From positions 1-33,312 of the forward strand of contig JAJUJD010000014.1 of assembly GCA_029267315.1 (NCBI GenBank): a stretch of 33,312 bases of DNA, given 5' to 3'. The notes under the pieces were generated by a model. The model worked only from the letters and a program-made list of their open reading frames with translations. It made no database searches and was not told where the DNA came from. This DNA is from Alcaligenaceae bacterium (lineage in GTDB: Bacteria; Pseudomonadota; Gammaproteobacteria; Burkholderiales; Burkholderiaceae_B). The translations under genes and the position numbers were made by a program. Of the stretch, positions 1 through 8,286 are shown in pieces; within the stretch, counting starts at the first letter, position 1; every line of letters starts with the position of its first letter.

Positions 1-615
1 ATTGCCATATTGCGCGCCAAGCTAGCTGCTTTGCAGGGTAGTGCGGAAGGTGAACGCAAGTACTTGGTCTCAGTGCTGGGCATAGCGCCGGCGTATGCGA
101 GTCTGGTTGCGGCCGAAGTGCTCGAGTCATATCGCAGGCTGGGGCAAGCATCCGAAGGGCTGGCGCTACTGCGGGAACATTACACGCGGCACCCATCGTT
201 GGATGTATTCAATGTTGTATTCCGCGAAATCCGCAGTCAGCAGGGGCACAGGCCGGCCTGGGCATTTGCCCGTGAGGCGCTCAGGGCTCAGCCGTCTCTC
301 CTCGGATTGGACCGGCTGCTGGAGGTGGAGCTTGCTGAAGGCGAGACCCGCCCCCTGGATTACGCCTCATTGGAAGAACACAACAAACGACTTGGCGATG
401 GGGAAGGGAAGCTCTCGTCTTCAGCGGTGCTGGAAATCGCTGCTGGCGCTGATTTCAGCCTTCTGCGTTCCATCATTCATCGCCATACCCAGCGTCTTGA
501 TCGCTATGCCTGCCAGACTTGCGGCTTCGAAGCCCGGCATTTTTACTGGCAATGTCCGGGCTGCAATTCCTGGGAAACCTATCAACCCCGACGCCTGGAA
601 GAAATTAGGCAATGA
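1..615 (+). CDS. lapB: LapB (YciM), LPS assembly protein, C-terminal part
   Basis: The frame is open from the first base of the window, so this is the last 204 residues of a protein of roughly 390 residues; the start lies outside. LapB is an inner-membrane-anchored cytoplasmic TPR protein that controls LpxC turnover by FtsH and so balances LPS with phospholipid synthesis. What is visible is alpha-helical TPR-like sequence followed by the diagnostic rubredoxin-type metal knuckle close to the C-terminus, CQTCGF and CPGCNSW, which supplies four cysteines. The TGA stop overlaps the ATG of the heptose kinase gene (ATGA, 612-615), which indicates translational coupling in an LPS operon with rfaE1 and hldD. 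The family call is firm because the C-terminal CxxC pair after TPRs is specific to LapB. Confidence 0.93.
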   Translation: MAILRAKLAALQGSAEGERKYLVSVLGIAPAYASLVAAEVLESYRRLGQASEGLALLREHYTRHPSLDVFNVVFREIRSQQGHRPAWAFAREALRAQPSLLGLDRLLEVELAEGETRPLDYASLEEHNKRLGDGEGKLSSSAVLEIAAGADFSLLRSIIHRHTQRLDRYACQTCGFEARHFYWQCPGCNSWETYQPRRLEEIRQ

Positions 616-1538
616 ATTTTCCGGTCGAGCGCGCTGGCGCTGTAAAAATACTGGTGATCGGTGATGTCATGCTGGACCGTTACTGGTTCGGCGAAGTCGA
701 TCGCATTTCCCCAGAAGCCCCCGTTCCTGTGGTGAAGGTCGCCCGACGTGAAGATAGGCTGGGCGGTGCCGCAAATGTGGCGCGGAATATTGTGGCGCTG
801 GGAGCGCAAGCCTCTCTGATGGGCCTGGTGGGTCAGGATGAGGCCGGCGAGCGAGTAGCCCGGTTGGCACAGCAAGAAGGCATCAAGGCGCGCCTGGTGG
901 TGGACACCACCATGCCGACCACATTGAAGATGCGGGTCATGGGGCGGCAGCAACAGCTGCTTCGAGTAGATTTTGAGGAACATCCCGCCGATGGAGGCCT
1001 GGATACGCTGATGCGGGACATGCGCGATGCAATCGCCGCATACGATGTCGTTGTGCTGTCCGATTACGCCAAGGGGTGTCTGACACGCGTTGAGGATCTG
1101 ATCGCGGCGTGCAGGCAGGCAGGCGTGCCGGTGCTGGTCGATCCCAAGGGACATGACTATTCCCGGTATACAGGTGCAACAATCATCACACCCAACCGTC
1201 TGGAGATGTCGCAGGCAGTTGGGGCGTGGAAAGATGAGGCCGATCTCGAGCAGCGCGCGCAGAGCCTGCGCGAGTGCCTCCAACTGGAAGCCTTGCTCAT
1301 CACCCGCTCAGAACAGGGCATGACCTTGTTCACAGCAAAGGGGCGTCACCACATCGATGCCCAGGCTCACGAAGTGTTCGATGTGTCTGGGGCTGGCGAC
1401 ACTGTATTGGCGACGCTGGCAGTGGCGCGCGCTACCGGCTTGGGCTGGCAGGAATCCGTGTATTGGGCCAATCGGGCGGGGGGTATCGTGGTCGGAAAAT
1501 TGGGTACCTCTGTCGTCACAGCAGGAGAACTATCATGA
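612..1538 (+). CDS. rfaE1: D-glycero-beta-D-manno-heptose-7-phosphate kinase (stand-alone kinase half of HldE)
   Basis: A PfkB/ribokinase-family kinase of 308 residues that phosphorylates D,D-heptose 7-phosphate at C1 during synthesis of ADP-heptose for LPS inner core. The glycine-rich substrate motif GGAANVARN is at residues 51-59 and the PfkB signature 2, DVSGAGDT, is at 257-264 with the catalytic-base Asp at 263. The protein stops after the kinase domain, so the cytidylyltransferase-like adenylyltransferase half seen in E. coli HldE is absent; in many betaproteobacteria that step is done by a separate protein encoded elsewhere. It starts with ATG overlapping the lapB stop and its TGA overlaps the hldD ATG, so three LPS genes are tightly coupled. 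Confidence 0.93.
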   Translation: MNFPVERAGAVKILVIGDVMLDRYWFGEVDRISPEAPVPVVKVARREDRLGGAANVARNIVALGAQASLMGLVGQDEAGERVARLAQQEGIKARLVVDTTMPTTLKMRVMGRQQQLLRVDFEEHPADGGLDTLMRDMRDAIAAYDVVVLSDYAKGCLTRVEDLIAACRQAGVPVLVDPKGHDYSRYTGATIITPNRLEMSQAVGAWKDEADLEQRAQSLRECLQLEALLITRSEQGMTLFTAKGRHHIDAQAHEVFDVSGAGDTVLATLAVARATGLGWQESVYWANRAGGIVVGKLGTSVVTAGELS

Positions 1539-2521
1539 TCGTAGTGACCGGCGCTGCCGGCTTCATCGGCAGCAACCTCGTCCGCGGCCTGAATCGGCGG
1601 GGCTATACCGACATTATTGCGGTGGACGATCTCACCGAAGGCGACAAGTTCCGCAACCTGGTGGGCTGCGAAATCTCCGATTACCTGCACAAGGACGATT
1701 TCCGGCAGAAAGTCCGGCAGGGGGATTTCAGCGGTATTGACGTTGTGCTGCATCAGGGGGCGTGTTCCGACACGACGGAACGCAATGGGCATTACATGAT
1801 GGACAACAACTACCGGGTGACCCTGGAGCTGTTTGAACTTTGCCAGAACCGCCGTATTCCTCTGCTGTACGCATCTTCGGCGGCGGTCTACGGGGCGGGG
1901 CCCGTCTATGCGGAAGACCCGTCCAATGAACGCCCTCTAAATGTCTACGGCTACTCCAAATACCTGTTTGATCAAGTGCTGCGTCGTCGCATGCGCGAGC
2001 TGGCCGCGCCCGTAGTTGGCCTGCGGTACTTCAATGTCTATGGTCCGCAAGAGCAGCATAAAGGGCGTATGGCGTCGGTCGCCTTCCACAATTTCAACCA
2101 GTTCCAACAGGAAGGGCATGTACGGCTGTTCGGTGGTTGGGATGGTTACCCCGACGGAGGGCAGATGCGGGACTTCATCCATGTGGATGATGTTGTCAAC
2201 GTTAACCTGCACTTTGTCGACCACCCGGAAATTTCTGGCATCTTCAACTGTGGCACGGGTCGCGCCCAGCCCTTCAACGACGTGGCCTCAAGCGTCGTCA
2301 ATGCCATTCGTCGTCATCGGGGTGAAGCGGAACTCAGTCTGGATGAGCAAGTGAGCCAGGGTCTGTTGCGGTACATCGCTTTCCCGGACGATCTGAAAGG
2401 GCGCTATCAAAGCCATACCCAGGCCGACCTCACTCAACTGCGTGCCGCTGGCTACGAGAAGCCATTTCTCGATGTAAAGACTGGCGTGACCCAGTACGTG
2501 GAAAAACTTCTTCAGAGCTGA
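1535..2521 (+). CDS. hldD: ADP-L-glycero-D-manno-heptose-6-epimerase
   Basis: A 328-residue extended short-chain dehydrogenase/reductase that converts ADP-D,D-heptose into ADP-L,D-heptose, the donor for LPS inner core. The Rossmann motif TGAAGFIG is at residues 5-12, and the YxxxK pair is Tyr138/Lys142 in VYGYSK. NADP use is expected for the family. The open frame continues upstream to about 1274, but the start at 1535 is chosen because it places the nucleotide-binding motif at the N-terminus as in all relatives, has AGGAG at 1523-1527, and forms an ATGA overlap with the rfaE1 stop. A strong hairpin follows the gene, so it probably ends the lapB-rfaE1-hldD transcript. Confidence 0.95.
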   Translation: MIVVTGAAGFIGSNLVRGLNRRGYTDIIAVDDLTEGDKFRNLVGCEISDYLHKDDFRQKVRQGDFSGIDVVLHQGACSDTTERNGHYMMDNNYRVTLELFELCQNRRIPLLYASSAAVYGAGPVYAEDPSNERPLNVYGYSKYLFDQVLRRRMRELAAPVVGLRYFNVYGPQEQHKGRMASVAFHNFNQFQQEGHVRLFGGWDGYPDGGQMRDFIHVDDVVNVNLHFVDHPEISGIFNCGTGRAQPFNDVASSVVNAIRRHRGEAELSLDEQVSQGLLRYIAFPDDLKGRYQSHTQADLTQLRAAGYEKPFLDVKTGVTQYVEKLLQS

Positions 2522-2560
2522 GGGTACAGCCTTCAGTACCTCTACGGATGGACTTCCAGT

Positions 2561-2593
2561 GGGGCCTGCCATGTTCAATGGCCGGCCCCTGTT
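2561..2593 (+). terminator. Hairpin downstream of hldD, probable terminator
   Basis: GGGGCC (2561-2566) pairs with GGCCCC (2584-2589), and the inner GCCAT (2568-2572) pairs with ATGGC (2578-2582), leaving one T/C mismatch and a five-base loop. A short T-rich stretch (TGTTT) follows. It lies 40 bases after the hldD stop. The U-tract is short, so termination may be partial. No gene was found in 2522-2668. Confidence 0.6.
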
Positions 2594-2668
2594 TCATCAT
2601 GGACAGCGACCACCGGGTCCTTGGCATCCCGCCTCTGACTCAGGTATTTACTCATTTGGAGGTCGTCC

Positions 2669-3169
2669 ATGAATCCTTTCCTGGAATCCACAGTCGCCAC
2701 TCCGCAACCGGGCGCGCAATGGCGCTCGCCCAGCCCAAGCCGCAAACCCGGACCAGGCCGGAATGACGTTGGCCGTCGTCAGTCGGGCTCGGCCAAGCGG
2801 GCATCCGCCGGCAGGCATCGTGGCCGTGCTGCACCTTTGCGAAGCTTGGGTGGGACGTTACGTATGCTGGTGATATCGGGCAGTCTGCTGATGCCCGGTC
2901 TGCTTCACGCTGTGGACATCAATACGGCTTCTCTGCAGCAATTGCAGGAAGTGAAGGGTATCGGCCCCAAGACGGCGAGCCTGATCATCGAGGAACGAGA
3001 TCGCGGCGGAAAGTTTGAATCCATGAAAGATGTCTCCGAGCGGGTCAAGGGAATCGGGCCCAAGAAAGCGGCGGCGCTTGAAACGGCCGGCCTGAAGGTA
3101 GGCGGAGCCGCGCCGGTCGCTGCAAAGGATGGCGATACGAACAACCGTCCGGCGCGAAGGGCTCGATAA
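2669..3169 (+). CDS. ComEA-like helix-hairpin-helix DNA-binding protein with long basic N-terminal region
   Basis: A 166-residue protein whose C-terminal part (about 82-143) is a ComEA-type tandem helix-hairpin-helix domain: VDINTAS followed by KGIGPKTA (96-103) and KGIGPKKA (127-134). Such domains bind double-stranded DNA, and ComEA proteins act in the periplasm in DNA uptake. A single hydrophobic stretch (about 66-81) sits just before the domain and could be a signal peptide or anchor. The first 65 residues are rich in Arg, Ser and Pro and have no domain I recognise. The start at 2669 is supported by GGAGG at 2658-2662 with six bases of spacing; an internal ATG at 2864 would give a 101-residue protein with a conventional signal peptide and remains possible. 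No other competence genes are nearby, so a role in uptake is inference. Confidence 0.8.
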   Translation: MNPFLESTVATPQPGAQWRSPSPSRKPGPGRNDVGRRQSGSAKRASAGRHRGRAAPLRSLGGTLRMLVISGSLLMPGLLHAVDINTASLQQLQEVKGIGPKTASLIIEERDRGGKFESMKDVSERVKGIGPKKAAALETAGLKVGGAAPVAAKDGDTNNRPARRAR

Positions 3170-3232
3170 ATCCACGGTGGTCGGTGCAAAGGTGTTCACG
3201 CAGGCCGTGCAGAGCGGTGTATTATTTTGGCC

Positions 3233-4138
3233 ATGAAAACCTATCCGACCATCGAAGACATCATCGGCTCTACGCCACTGGTACGGCTGCAACGGCTTCC
3301 GGGCGAATTCGGCGAAGCGCGTGGTAACACCATTCTGGCGAAGCTGGAAGGCAATAACCCGGCTGGTTCCGTCAAGGACAGACCTGCCATCTCCATGATT
3401 CGCGAGGCCGAGGCGCGTGGGGAGATCAAGCCCGGAGACACGCTGATCGAAGCAACCAGCGGCAACACTGGCATCGCTCTGGCAATGGCTGCTGCCGTGC
3501 GCGGCTACCGCATGATTCTCATCATGCCCGACAACCTGTCTCTGGAACGGCGCGCCTCCATGACAGCCTACGGAGCGGAGCTCATTCTGACGAAGGCGGA
3601 AGACGGCGGCATGGAATACGCCCGCGATCTTGCCGCCAAAATGCAGGCGGAAGGCAAGGGTAAGGTGCTTGACCAATTCGCCAATGCCGACAATCCTCTG
3701 GCCCATGTCCAGGGCACCGGCCCCGAAATCTGGGAACAGACCGACGGGCAGGTCACGCACTTCGTCAGCGCCATGGGAACCACCGGCACCATCATGGGTG
3801 TCAGCGAATATCTGAAGTCGCGCAACCCCAGTATTCAGGTCGTGGGGGCGCAGCCTGCAGAAGGTTCGCAGATTCCGGGCATTCGCAAATGGCCGGAGGA
3901 ATACTTGCCACGTATTTTCCAACCCGAACGTGTGGACTCTTTCGAATCCATTTCGCAGACAGAAGCCGAGGATATGGCGCGGCGCCTCGCCGCAGAAGAG
4001 GGCATCTTCGGTGGAATTTCTTCGGCTGGCGCATTGGTGGCGGCCCTGCGAGTTGCGCAGCGCGTGGAAAACGCCACCATCGTATTCATTGTCTGCGATC
4101 GCGGCGACCGCTACCTTTCCACCGGTGTATTCAACTGA
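3233..4138 (+). CDS. cysM: Cysteine synthase B (O-acetylserine sulfhydrylase)
   Basis: A PLP enzyme of fold type II, 301 residues, the usual CysM length. It makes cysteine from O-acetylserine and sulfide or thiosulfate in the cytoplasm. The PLP lysine is Lys48 in PAGSVKDRPA, and the phosphate-binding loop TSGNTG is at 75-80. The ATG at 3233 is preferred over an in-frame TTG six bases upstream because the family starts close to the TIEDIIGSTPLVRL segment. The CysM rather than CysK assignment rests on the overall match to the shorter CysM proteins that end soon after the last helix. The last 28 bases overlap the end of mltB on the opposite strand. Confidence 0.93.
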   Translation: MKTYPTIEDIIGSTPLVRLQRLPGEFGEARGNTILAKLEGNNPAGSVKDRPAISMIREAEARGEIKPGDTLIEATSGNTGIALAMAAAVRGYRMILIMPDNLSLERRASMTAYGAELILTKAEDGGMEYARDLAAKMQAEGKGKVLDQFANADNPLAHVQGTGPEIWEQTDGQVTHFVSAMGTTGTIMGVSEYLKSRNPSIQVVGAQPAEGSQIPGIRKWPEEYLPRIFQPERVDSFESISQTEAEDMARRLAAEEGIFGGISSAGALVAALRVAQRVENATIVFIVCDRGDRYLSTGVFN

Positions 4139-5352
4139 GCCGTTGTGGGCGCCGCAGTCATGCGGCGCTCCAACTCCTGCGCCAGGTCGGCTACCGAGCT
4201 GGCGTAGAAGTAACTGCGGTTGTAGTGGGTCAGTGCAAAAAAGTTCGGGGTGCCAACCCTGTATTCGACCGTATTTCGCGGTTCATCGACCAAATTGACC
4301 ACACCCAGCGCCTGTGACTGCCATTTTGGCGCTGCGCCGGGTTGAGTCACCCGGGCGCCCGCGGCTTCCAACTCAGACCAGCTCAGCGTAGGAGTCAACC
4401 CACCAGTCACCAGACTTTGGGCATCGGCGGGGGGAGCAACCGGTGCAAACACGGGTACGCCAGGTTGCCAGCCATGAAGGCGCAGGAACCGTGCAACAGA
4501 TGCAATGGCGTCACTGACACTGCCGTGAAGGTCGATGCGGCCGTCCTGGTCGCCATCAGCAGCGTAGCGGGCCAAGCTGCCCGGCATGAATTGAGGCAGG
4601 CCCATCGCGCCGGCAAACGAGCCGGTTGCCTCGCGGGCGTTCAGCTTACCCATGTAATCCAGAGTAATGAGGTCCGCCAGCTGATTCCGGAACATGTGTG
4701 CACGCTCGGGCCGGGAAGGGTCGGGATAGCGAAACCCGAGTGTGGCCAGCGCATCCAGCACTCGGAAGTCACCGGTGTGACGACCGTACAGTGTTTCCAC
4801 GCCGATGATGGCAACGATGATTGAGGCGGGTACACCGTAGCTGGCCTCAGCAAGCGCCAGCTTGTCGGCGTTTTCACGCCAAAATTGCTGCCCGTCGCGA
4901 ATGCGGATGGGTTCAACGAAACGCCCGCGGTAAGTCACCCAACTGCGCCGAATACGCGTCTTGGCCGGGGCCATGAGGCGTGCCGCGGTTGCGTTATAGC
5001 GTGCTTCCAGCAATAGGCTGCGTACGTGATCGATAGGTATGGAGCGTTGTTCCGCAAGTTCGCGGGCAAATGCTTCGATCCCTGGATCCAGCTGCCCGGC
5101 GGCTGTGAGGAACGACCGATCTGAAGCTTCCGACGTACCGGCCTGAACTTCGGGCAGCTTGGCCGGGGGCGCCAAGTCTGCGACCGATGTGTTTGGCGCC
5201 TGCGCCAACGGTATTGATGCGACACTGCTTCCCGCGGCAGGGTGCTGGTTCGGGGCCATGTTGCGCTGCAGCGCCTCCGGCTGCGGGCTGGCGCAGGCGG
5301 TGGTCAGCAATGCAGGAATGATTGCTTGCAAAATGCGGGAACGTCTGAACAT
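4111..5352 (-). CDS. mltB: Membrane-bound lytic murein transglycosylase B, lipoprotein
   Basis: A 413-residue GH103 lytic transglycosylase that cleaves peptidoglycan to 1,6-anhydromuropeptides. The N-terminus is a lipoprotein signal with lipobox LTTAC, lipidated Cys20, so it is expected on the periplasmic face of a membrane. The catalytic Glu is Glu186 in GVETLYG; the conserved GAMGLPQFMPGS follows at 248-259, and a Ca-binding-like DGDQDGRIDL loop comes next. A low-complexity Pro/Ala/Gln linker (21-75) separates the anchor from the enzyme. The start codon is only 11 bases from the start of the divergent deacetylase gene, so the mltB promoter must lie inside that gene. NagZ, encoded at 24409, acts downstream in the same muropeptide recycling pathway. 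Confidence 0.93.
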   Translation of the reverse strand: MFRRSRILQAIIPALLTTACASPQPEALQRNMAPNQHPAAGSSVASIPLAQAPNTSVADLAPPAKLPEVQAGTSEASDRSFLTAAGQLDPGIEAFARELAEQRSIPIDHVRSLLLEARYNATAARLMAPAKTRIRRSWVTYRGRFVEPIRIRDGQQFWRENADKLALAEASYGVPASIIVAIIGVETLYGRHTGDFRVLDALATLGFRYPDPSRPERAHMFRNQLADLITLDYMGKLNAREATGSFAGAMGLPQFMPGSLARYAADGDQDGRIDLHGSVSDAIASVARFLRLHGWQPGVPVFAPVAPPADAQSLVTGGLTPTLSWSELEAAGARVTQPGAAPKWQSQALGVVNLVDEPRNTVEYRVGTPNFFALTHYNRSYFYASSVADLAQELERRMTAAPTTAQLNTPVER

Positions 5353-5363
5353 AATCGACCTTT

Positions 5364-6290
5364 ATGGAGACACTATACATTACCAGTCCGGCGTGCCGGC
5401 GGCATGAAATGGGAAGCTGGCATCCGGAATGCCCCGAACGGCTGGACGCCATAAATGACCACTTACTTTCCAGTGGCATCATGACATTTCTTGACGTGCG
5501 GGATGGCCCACCAGCCGCCACTGAAGCTGAAATTCTGCGGGTGCATAGTGCGGAGTACCTGGCCTATCTTAAGAACTTGTCTCCGGCATCTGGCTACGCA
5601 GCCATTGATGGCGATACATCCATGAACCCGCACACCCTTAAAGCTGCCTTTGAGGCAGCCGGCGCGGGAATCGCAGCAGTGAACGCGGTAATGGCCGGAA
5701 GCGCCCAGACCGCTTTCTGCAGTGTGCGCCCCCCCGGGCATCATGCGGAATCGGGGCGTGCAATGGGTTTCTGCTTTTTCAATAATGTGGCGGTGGCTGC
5801 TGCTCATGCCCTGCAACATCACGGCCTTGCGCGCGTGGCAATCGTCGACTTCGATGTGCATCACGGCAACGGCACGGAAGAAATCTTCTTTGACGAGCCC
5901 AATGTCATGATGTGCAGCTTTTACCAGCATCCTTTTTATCCCAATATTCGTCGCACCGAGGTGCGCGACAACATGGTGAATGTACCGGTTGACGCCTACA
6001 CCACAGGTTTCGATCTGCGACAGGTGGTGAGTGATGTCTGGCTGCCGCGTCTTGCTGCCTTTGCACCGCAGCTGATCCTGGTATCTGCCGGGTTTGATGC
6101 TCACCGGGAAGATGAAATGGGCCAATTGGGGATGACCGAGTCTGACTATGCCTGGATCACCGATCAACTCGTGATGTTGGCGGAGCGCACGGCACAAGGA
6201 CGCATCGTCAGCGTGCTGGAAGGGGGGTACAACTTATCAGCCCTGGGCCGCAGTGCGGTGGCGCATATCAGGTCGCTTTCAAAGTTGTAG
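5364..6290 (+). CDS. Histone-deacetylase-family zinc hydrolase (AcuC / acetylpolyamine amidohydrolase-like)
   Basis: A 308-residue arginase/deacetylase-fold protein. The active-site parts are all present: the tandem His126-His127 in PPGHHAE, zinc ligands Asp164 and His166 in DFDVHHGNGT, Asp245 in SAGFDAH, and the transition-state Tyr289 in EGGYN. The substrate cannot be told from the sequence; bacterial members deacetylate acetyl-lysine on proteins such as acetyl-CoA synthetase, or acetylpolyamines. The start at 5364 keeps the TLYITSPACRRHE segment expected at the family N-terminus, although no good Shine-Dalgarno is visible; an ATG at 5406 is an alternative. The gene is divergent from mltB with an 11-base gap and is followed after 115 bases by etfB. 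Confidence 0.88.
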   Translation: METLYITSPACRRHEMGSWHPECPERLDAINDHLLSSGIMTFLDVRDGPPAATEAEILRVHSAEYLAYLKNLSPASGYAAIDGDTSMNPHTLKAAFEAAGAGIAAVNAVMAGSAQTAFCSVRPPGHHAESGRAMGFCFFNNVAVAAAHALQHHGLARVAIVDFDVHHGNGTEEIFFDEPNVMMCSFYQHPFYPNIRRTEVRDNMVNVPVDAYTTGFDLRQVVSDVWLPRLAAFAPQLILVSAGFDAHREDEMGQLGMTESDYAWITDQLVMLAERTAQGRIVSVLEGGYNLSALGRSAVAHIRSLSKL

Positions 6291-6405
6291 AATGGATAGT
6301 TTTAACGCATAACAGCCGGGTACGGGTGGGCGCCGGGTCAAGGGCGCGACGCGGAATCTGTGCGTCAGGAATCTATTTTTTAGTGAAATCCTTGGAGGAT
6401 GCTCG

Positions 6406-7155
6406 ATGAAGGTCTTGGTACCTGTCAAGCGCGTCGTTGACTATAACGTCAAAGTGCGCGTGAAATCCGATCAAAGTGGTGTGGACATTGCCAATGTGAA
6501 GATGTCCATGAACCCGTTCGACGAAATCGCGGTAGAAGAAGCGACCCGGCTGAAAGAAAAAGGCGTGGTAACGGAAATCGTGGCGGTGTCCTGCGGTGTG
6601 ACGCAATCCCAGGAAACCTTGCGTACGGCCATGGCAATTGGTGCTGATCGCGGCATTCTGGTGCAGACCGATGCTGAGTTGCAACCTCTGGCTGTCGCGA
6701 AGTTGCTCAAGGCACTGGTCGACAAGGAGCAGCCCCAACTCGTTATCCTCGGCAAGCAAGCTATTGACGACGACGCTAATCAGACCGGCCAGATGCTGGC
6801 TGCACTATTGGATTGGCCGCAAGCCACCTTCGCCAGCAAGGTCGAAGTAGAAGGCGACAAAGTAAAGGTCACGCGTGAGGTTGACGGTGGACTGGAAACC
6901 ATTGCCTTGTCCTTGCCCGCCATCGTGACGACCGACCTGCGTCTGAACGAGCCCCGTTACGTGACGCTGCCCAACATCATGAAGGCCAAGAAGAAGCAGC
7001 TGGATACCGTCTCTCCGGAAGATCTGGGTGTTGATGTTGCACCGCGCTTGAAGACACTGAAGGTGGTTGAGCCTGCCGCGCGTAAGGCCGGCATCATGGT
7101 GCCCGACGTGGCCACGCTGGTGGACAAACTCAAGAATGAAGCGAAGGTGGTTTGA
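6406..7155 (+). CDS. etfB: Electron transfer flavoprotein beta subunit
   Basis: A 249-residue ETF beta subunit, cytoplasmic, which with EtfA takes electrons from acyl-CoA dehydrogenases and passes them to ETF-quinone oxidoreductase. The N-terminal [20 protein letters not shown] and the AMP-site region around [14 protein letters not shown] are typical of the fatty-acid-oxidation ETF group. GGAGG at 6393-6397 precedes the ATG. The stop is two bases before the ATG of etfA, so the two subunits are made together. The 115-base leader (6291-6405) has no recognisable regulatory element beyond a weak -10-like CATAAC near 6307. Confidence 0.96.
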   Translation: MKVLVPVKRVVDYNVKVRVKSDQSGVDIANVKMSMNPFDEIAVEEATRLKEKGVVTEIVAVSCGVTQSQETLRTAMAIGADRGILVQTDAELQPLAVAKLLKALVDKEQPQLVILGKQAIDDDANQTGQMLAALLDWPQATFASKVEVEGDKVKVTREVDGGLETIALSLPAIVTTDLRLNEPRYVTLPNIMKAKKKQLDTVSPEDLGVDVAPRLKTLKVVEPAARKAGIMVPDVATLVDKLKNEAKVV

Positions 7156-7157
7156 TC

Positions 7158-8087
7158 ATGACGAATCTGGTTATTGCTGAACACGACAACGCCCAGCTCA
7201 AAGCTGCGACGCTGAGCGCGGTAGCCGCCGCTGCAGCCATTGGTGGCGATATCCATATCCTTGTAGCTGGCAATGGTGCCAATGCGGTCGCCGAACAGGC
7301 AGCCAAAGTCGCTGGCGTTTCCAAAGTGATTCTCGCCGATAACACGGCGCTGGAACATGGCTTGGCCGAAAACGTTGCCGCCCAGGTACTGGCAGTGGCC
7401 TCCAATTACAGCCATATCCTGTTCCCCGCAACCGCCGCCGGTAAGAATGTAGCGCCCCGAGTGGCTGCCAAGCTCGACGTCGCTCAGATCTCCGACATTG
7501 TTGCGGTTGAATCGGCCGATACTTTCCAGCGGCCCATCTACGCGGGCAACGCCATTGCCACGGTTCAGTCCGCCGACAGCGTGAAAGTGATCACTGTGCG
7601 TACCACCGCTTTTGACGCCGTGGCATCCGAAGGCGGCAGCGCTGCGGTTGAAACAGTTGACGCTGTCTCCGACTCCGGCAAGTCCAGCTTCGTGGGGCGC
7701 GAATTCGCCAAGAGCGATCGTCCCGAACTCGCCGGCGCTTCCATCGTTGTGTCGGGTGGTCGAGGATTGGGCAGTGCAGAAAACTTCAAGCTGCTTGATC
7801 CTCTGGCCGACAAGCTCGGTGCAGCGCTGGGTGCTTCGCGTGCCGCAGTAGACGCAGGTTATGCGCCGAACGACTGGCAGGTCGGTCAGACCGGCAAAAT
7901 CGTCGCGCCACAGCTGTATGTGGCCGTCGGCATTTCCGGGGCCATTCAGCATCTCGCCGGCATGAAGGATTCCAAGGTCATCGTGGCAATTAACAAAGAC
8001 GCTGAAGCACCGATCTTCGGTGTTGCCGATTACGGCCTGGTGGCAGACCTGTTCACAGCAGTGCCGGAGCTGACCGAAGCACTGTAA
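7158..8087 (+). CDS. etfA: Electron transfer flavoprotein alpha subunit
   Basis: A 309-residue ETF alpha subunit that binds FAD and forms the heterodimer with EtfB. The C-terminal FAD domain shows [11 protein letters not shown], the [19 protein letters not shown] segment and [18 protein letters not shown], all family signatures. The ATG at 7158 is chosen over an in-frame TTG at 7152 that would overlap the etfB stop. Two hairpins follow directly, so etfBA forms its own transcript apart from the acyl-CoA dehydrogenase gene 199 bases downstream, although the functions are linked. Confidence 0.96.
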   Translation: MTNLVIAEHDNAQLKAATLSAVAAAAAIGGDIHILVAGNGANAVAEQAAKVAGVSKVILADNTALEHGLAENVAAQVLAVASNYSHILFPATAAGKNVAPRVAAKLDVAQISDIVAVESADTFQRPIYAGNAIATVQSADSVKVITVRTTAFDAVASEGGSAAVETVDAVSDSGKSSFVGREFAKSDRPELAGASIVVSGGRGLGSAENFKLLDPLADKLGAALGASRAAVDAGYAPNDWQVGQTGKIVAPQLYVAVGISGAIQHLAGMKDSKVIVAINKDAEAPIFGVADYGLVADLFTAVPELTEAL

Positions 8088-8101
8088 AACATGGTTATAA
8101 G

Positions 8102-8133
8102 AAGGCCGCTTCAGCTTCAGTATGCGGTCTTTT
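8102..8133 (+). terminator. First of two hairpins after etfA
   Basis: AAGGCCGC (8102-8109) pairs with GCGGTCTT (8124-8131) with one G-U pair and a 14-base loop, followed by TTC. It is weaker than the next hairpin and may only pause or protect the 3' end. Confidence 0.45.
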
Positions 8134-8137
8134 CACG

Positions 8138-8177
8138 AAGGGCCTGTGGGTTTCATCACTTGCAGGCCCTTTTTTTT
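8138..8177 (+). terminator. Rho-independent terminator of etfBA
   Basis: A perfect nine-base stem, AAGGGCCTG (8138-8146) with CAGGCCCTT (8163-8171), encloses a 16-base loop and runs into a tract of Ts through 8177. This is a classical intrinsic terminator. The rest of the gap up to the next gene (8178-8286) shows only an AAGGAG ribosome binding site just before 8287. Confidence 0.85.
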
Positions 8178-8286
8178 GAGATTTATACGCCCTGAAGAGG
8201 TACGCAGCCCAGCTAGCATGATGCCGCACATTGCATCGGGCACTGCGCGCTAGGACACGCGGGGTGGGTGAGGACAAGGAGACTCT

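Noticed and set aside
1971-1980. TTGATCAA-like half-sites inside hldD, and a similar one near 32034
   Set aside because: They lack the four-base spacer of an FNR box and lie within coding sequence.
2858-3922. Long minus-strand open frame (354 codons) opposite comEA and cysM
   Set aside because: It lies opposite two well-supported genes, has no recognisable domain, and its composition follows the third-position bias of the plus-strand genes.
6957-7952. Minus-strand open frame of 331 codons opposite etfB/etfA
   Set aside because: A shadow of the highly conserved ETF genes; no motif or ribosome binding site supports it.
8220-8237. GATGC-N8-GCATC inverted repeat before the acyl-CoA dehydrogenase gene
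   Set aside because: Five-base arms in a region of this composition are likely by chance and no promoter is clearly linked to it.
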